From contig JAJFIE010000015.1 in the NCBI GenBank assembly GCA_021775275.1, positions 1 to 7,459 of the forward strand: a stretch of 7,459 bases of DNA. The letters are read 5' to 3'. Each line of letters starts with the position of its first letter. Within the stretch, counting starts at the first letter, position 1. This document shows positions 6,234 through 7,459 of the stretch, in pieces. The notes under the pieces are model-generated. The model was not told the origin of the DNA. It did not search any database and worked only from the letters and a program-made list of their open reading frames with translations. The position numbers and the translations under genes are program-made. This stretch comes from Rhodospirillales bacterium. Lineage in GTDB: Bacteria; Pseudomonadota; Alphaproteobacteria; Rhodospirillales; Casp-alpha2.

Positions 6234-6267
6234 CTCATTCTTCCCACTCATCCCAGTCTTCCCATTC
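6231..6267 (-). repeat. 18-bp tandem duplication at the hutI end / hutG start
   Basis: On the minus strand, 6267-6249 and 6249-6231 are near-identical 19-nt blocks in an 18-bp period, matching at 16 of 19 positions (consensus GARTGGGAAGAMTGRGATG). Each copy carries a GGAAG Shine-Dalgarno six bases before a terminal ATG. Because the period is a multiple of three, both ATGs lie in the hutG frame. In the hutI frame the copies encode the E-W-E-D-W-D-E-W-E-E tail and the stop codon. Confidence 0.8.
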
Positions 6268-7459
6268 CTCTTCGCGCATGCTGCCCGCCAGCATGGACCA
6301 CCGCAACGGGCGCGCGCCCATCACATAGGGAAGCTCGACCAGATCATCGACCAGCCAGCAGGCCAGATCGGCGCGCATGCCGAGCGCCAGGACGCCCCGG
6401 TCTTTCAGGCCCAGCGCCCGGGCGCCATATCGCGTCGCGCCCAGCATCACCTCATCGGGTGTCATGCGGAACAGCACACAGGCCATGTTCATGGCCGCCA
6501 GCATACTGGTCAGGGGGGAACTGCCCGGATTACAGTCCGTCGCCACCGCCATTGGCACACCCGCATCGCGAAATGCCTGAATGGGCGGTTTTCGGGTTTC
6601 GTTCAGGTAATAGTACGCGCCGGGCAGGATAACGGCCACGGAGCCTGCACCGGCCATGGCGTCGATGCCGTCCTGCGCCACGTATTCAAGGTGATCCACG
6701 GAGATCGCACCGAACGCCGCCGCCAGCACTGCGCCTTTCATATCCGATAGCTGTTCGGCATGCAGCTTGACCGGCAGGCCCAGATCTTTTGCCACGTCGA
6801 ACACCCGGCGCACCTGGTCCGGTGAAAAGGCGATGCCTTCACAAAACGCATCGACGGCGTCCACCAGCCCTTCACGCGCCGCCTGTGGCAGCATATCGTT
6901 GCAGACCAGATCAATATAGCCGTCGGCATCGTCGCTGTATTCTTTCGGAACCGCATGCGCGCCCAGAAACGTCGTCTGCACATCGACGTGGAAAAAATCC
7001 CCCATACGCCGGGCGGCGCGCAACATGCGCAGTTCGGTCTCAACCTCCAGCCCATACCCGGATTTGATTTCCAAAGTGGTTACGCCGTCCGCCGTCAGGG
7101 CATCGACACGGGGGAAAGCCTGCACCAGCAAATCGTCTTCATCGGCCTCGCGGGTCGCGGTCACGGTGGACACGATGCCGCCACCCGAACGGGCGATTTC
7201 TTCGTAGCTCGCGCCGTTCAGGCGCATGTTGAATTCTCCGGACCGGTCACCGCCGTGGATCACATGGGTATGGCAATCGACCAGTCCGGGCGTCACCCAT
7301 GCTCCGCCAGCGTCCACCAGACGCTTTGCATTGTCCACCATACCCTCTGGTAGGTCATCATACGCGCCGAACCAGGCAATGTTTCCCCCGGAAATACCAA
7401 GGGCGCCAACTTCAATCCTGCCCAGCGGATCATCAGTGCTGCCCGCCATGGAGGCGAGC
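6235..7459 (-). CDS. hutI: Imidazolonepropionase (first residues beyond right window edge)
   Basis: This enzyme opens the imidazolone ring of 4-imidazolone-5-propionate to give N-formimino-L-glutamate, the third step of histidine breakdown. It is an amidohydrolase-superfamily protein. Counting from the internal Met at 7449, the metal ligands are H60 and H62 (GLVDCHTH), H230 (KLHAEQLSD) and D305 (ATDCNPGSSP). H253 of VDHLEY and the LPGAYYYL block (275-282) are also typical. The frame stays open upstream of that Met, reading Leu-Ala-Ser before it, like the family's N-x-R-L-A-x-M lead. The real start therefore probably lies about ten residues outside the window. One deviation is H65 in HTHVIHGGDR, where I expect Phe (HTHLVFAGDR). 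The C-terminus ends in an unusual Trp/Glu/Asp-rich tail (EEEWEDWDEWEE) encoded by a short tandem duplication. Confidence 0.96.
   Translation of the reverse strand, partial: LASMAGSTDDPLGRIEVGALGISGGNIAWFGAYDDLPEGMVDNAKRLVDAGGAWVTPGLVDCHTHVIHGGDRSGEFNMRLNGASYEEIARSGGGIVSTVTATREADEDDLLVQAFPRVDALTADGVTTLEIKSGYGLEVETELRMLRAARRMGDFFHVDVQTTFLGAHAVPKEYSDDADGYIDLVCNDMLPQAAREGLVDAVDAFCEGIAFSPDQVRRVFDVAKDLGLPVKLHAEQLSDMKGAVLAAAFGAISVDHLEYVAQDGIDAMAGAGSVAVILPGAYYYLNETRKPPIQAFRDAGVPMAVATDCNPGSSPLTSMLAAMNMACVLFRMTPDEVMLGATRYGARALGLKDRGVLALGMRADLACWLVDDLVELPYVMGARPLRWSMLAGSMREEEWEDWDEWEE

Noticed and set aside
6030..6750. Plus-strand frames of 180-200 codons opposite hutG and hutI
   Set aside because: They are antisense shadows of the hut genes, with low-complexity Pro/Arg/His-rich translations.

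Overview
This GC-rich window reads as chromosomal DNA from an alphaproteobacterium. That assignment is an inference. It rests on the codon use, on the RluD / small membrane protein / M67 peptidase neighbourhood, on a PAS_5-type single-domain protein, and on a histidine-utilisation (hut) segment that uses the N-formylglutamate branch. Nothing marks the window as mobile: no integrase, transposase, phage gene or CRISPR array is visible, and the genes are tightly packed.

Left part (1-2295). The N-terminal two-fifths or so of an RluA/RluD-type 23S rRNA pseudouridine synthase runs off the left edge on the minus strand. Divergent from it, across a 66-bp gap, is a compact plus-strand operon. It encodes a 108-aa membrane-anchored protein (DUF6476-like), a JAMM/M67 zinc isopeptidase-like protein that overlaps it by 4 bp (ATGA), and, 5 bp further on, a PLP-dependent low-specificity L-threonine aldolase.

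Middle part (2296-4170). A 150-bp gap leads to a stand-alone PAS_5-like protein. Its stop overlaps by 8 bp the stop of a convergent BKACE-family (DUF849) beta-keto acid cleavage enzyme. Next comes a tRNA-Glu(CTC) gene with an encoded CCA, then a 117-bp gap holding a two-copy 17-bp tandem repeat just upstream of a transporter.

Right part (4171-7459). A 421-aa YcaD-like major facilitator transporter converges on the minus-strand pair hutI-hutG, with the two stop codons sharing the palindrome TTAA. HutI (imidazolonepropionase) lacks its first residues at the right window edge. HutG is N-formylglutamate deformylase. Together they carry out the ring-opening and final steps of histidine degradation to glutamate. 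The presence of HutG predicts a HutF-type formiminoglutamate deiminase, and HutH and HutU, outside this window. The hutI-hutG junction contains an 18-bp tandem duplication. It encodes a Trp/Glu/Asp-rich tail on HutI and gives HutG two in-frame start codons, each with its own Shine-Dalgarno.

I see no clearly new multi-gene system. The items most worth a second look are the translationally coupled membrane protein/JAMM pair, the duplicated hutG start region, the 17-bp tandem repeat before the transporter, and the BKACE enzyme of unknown substrate.
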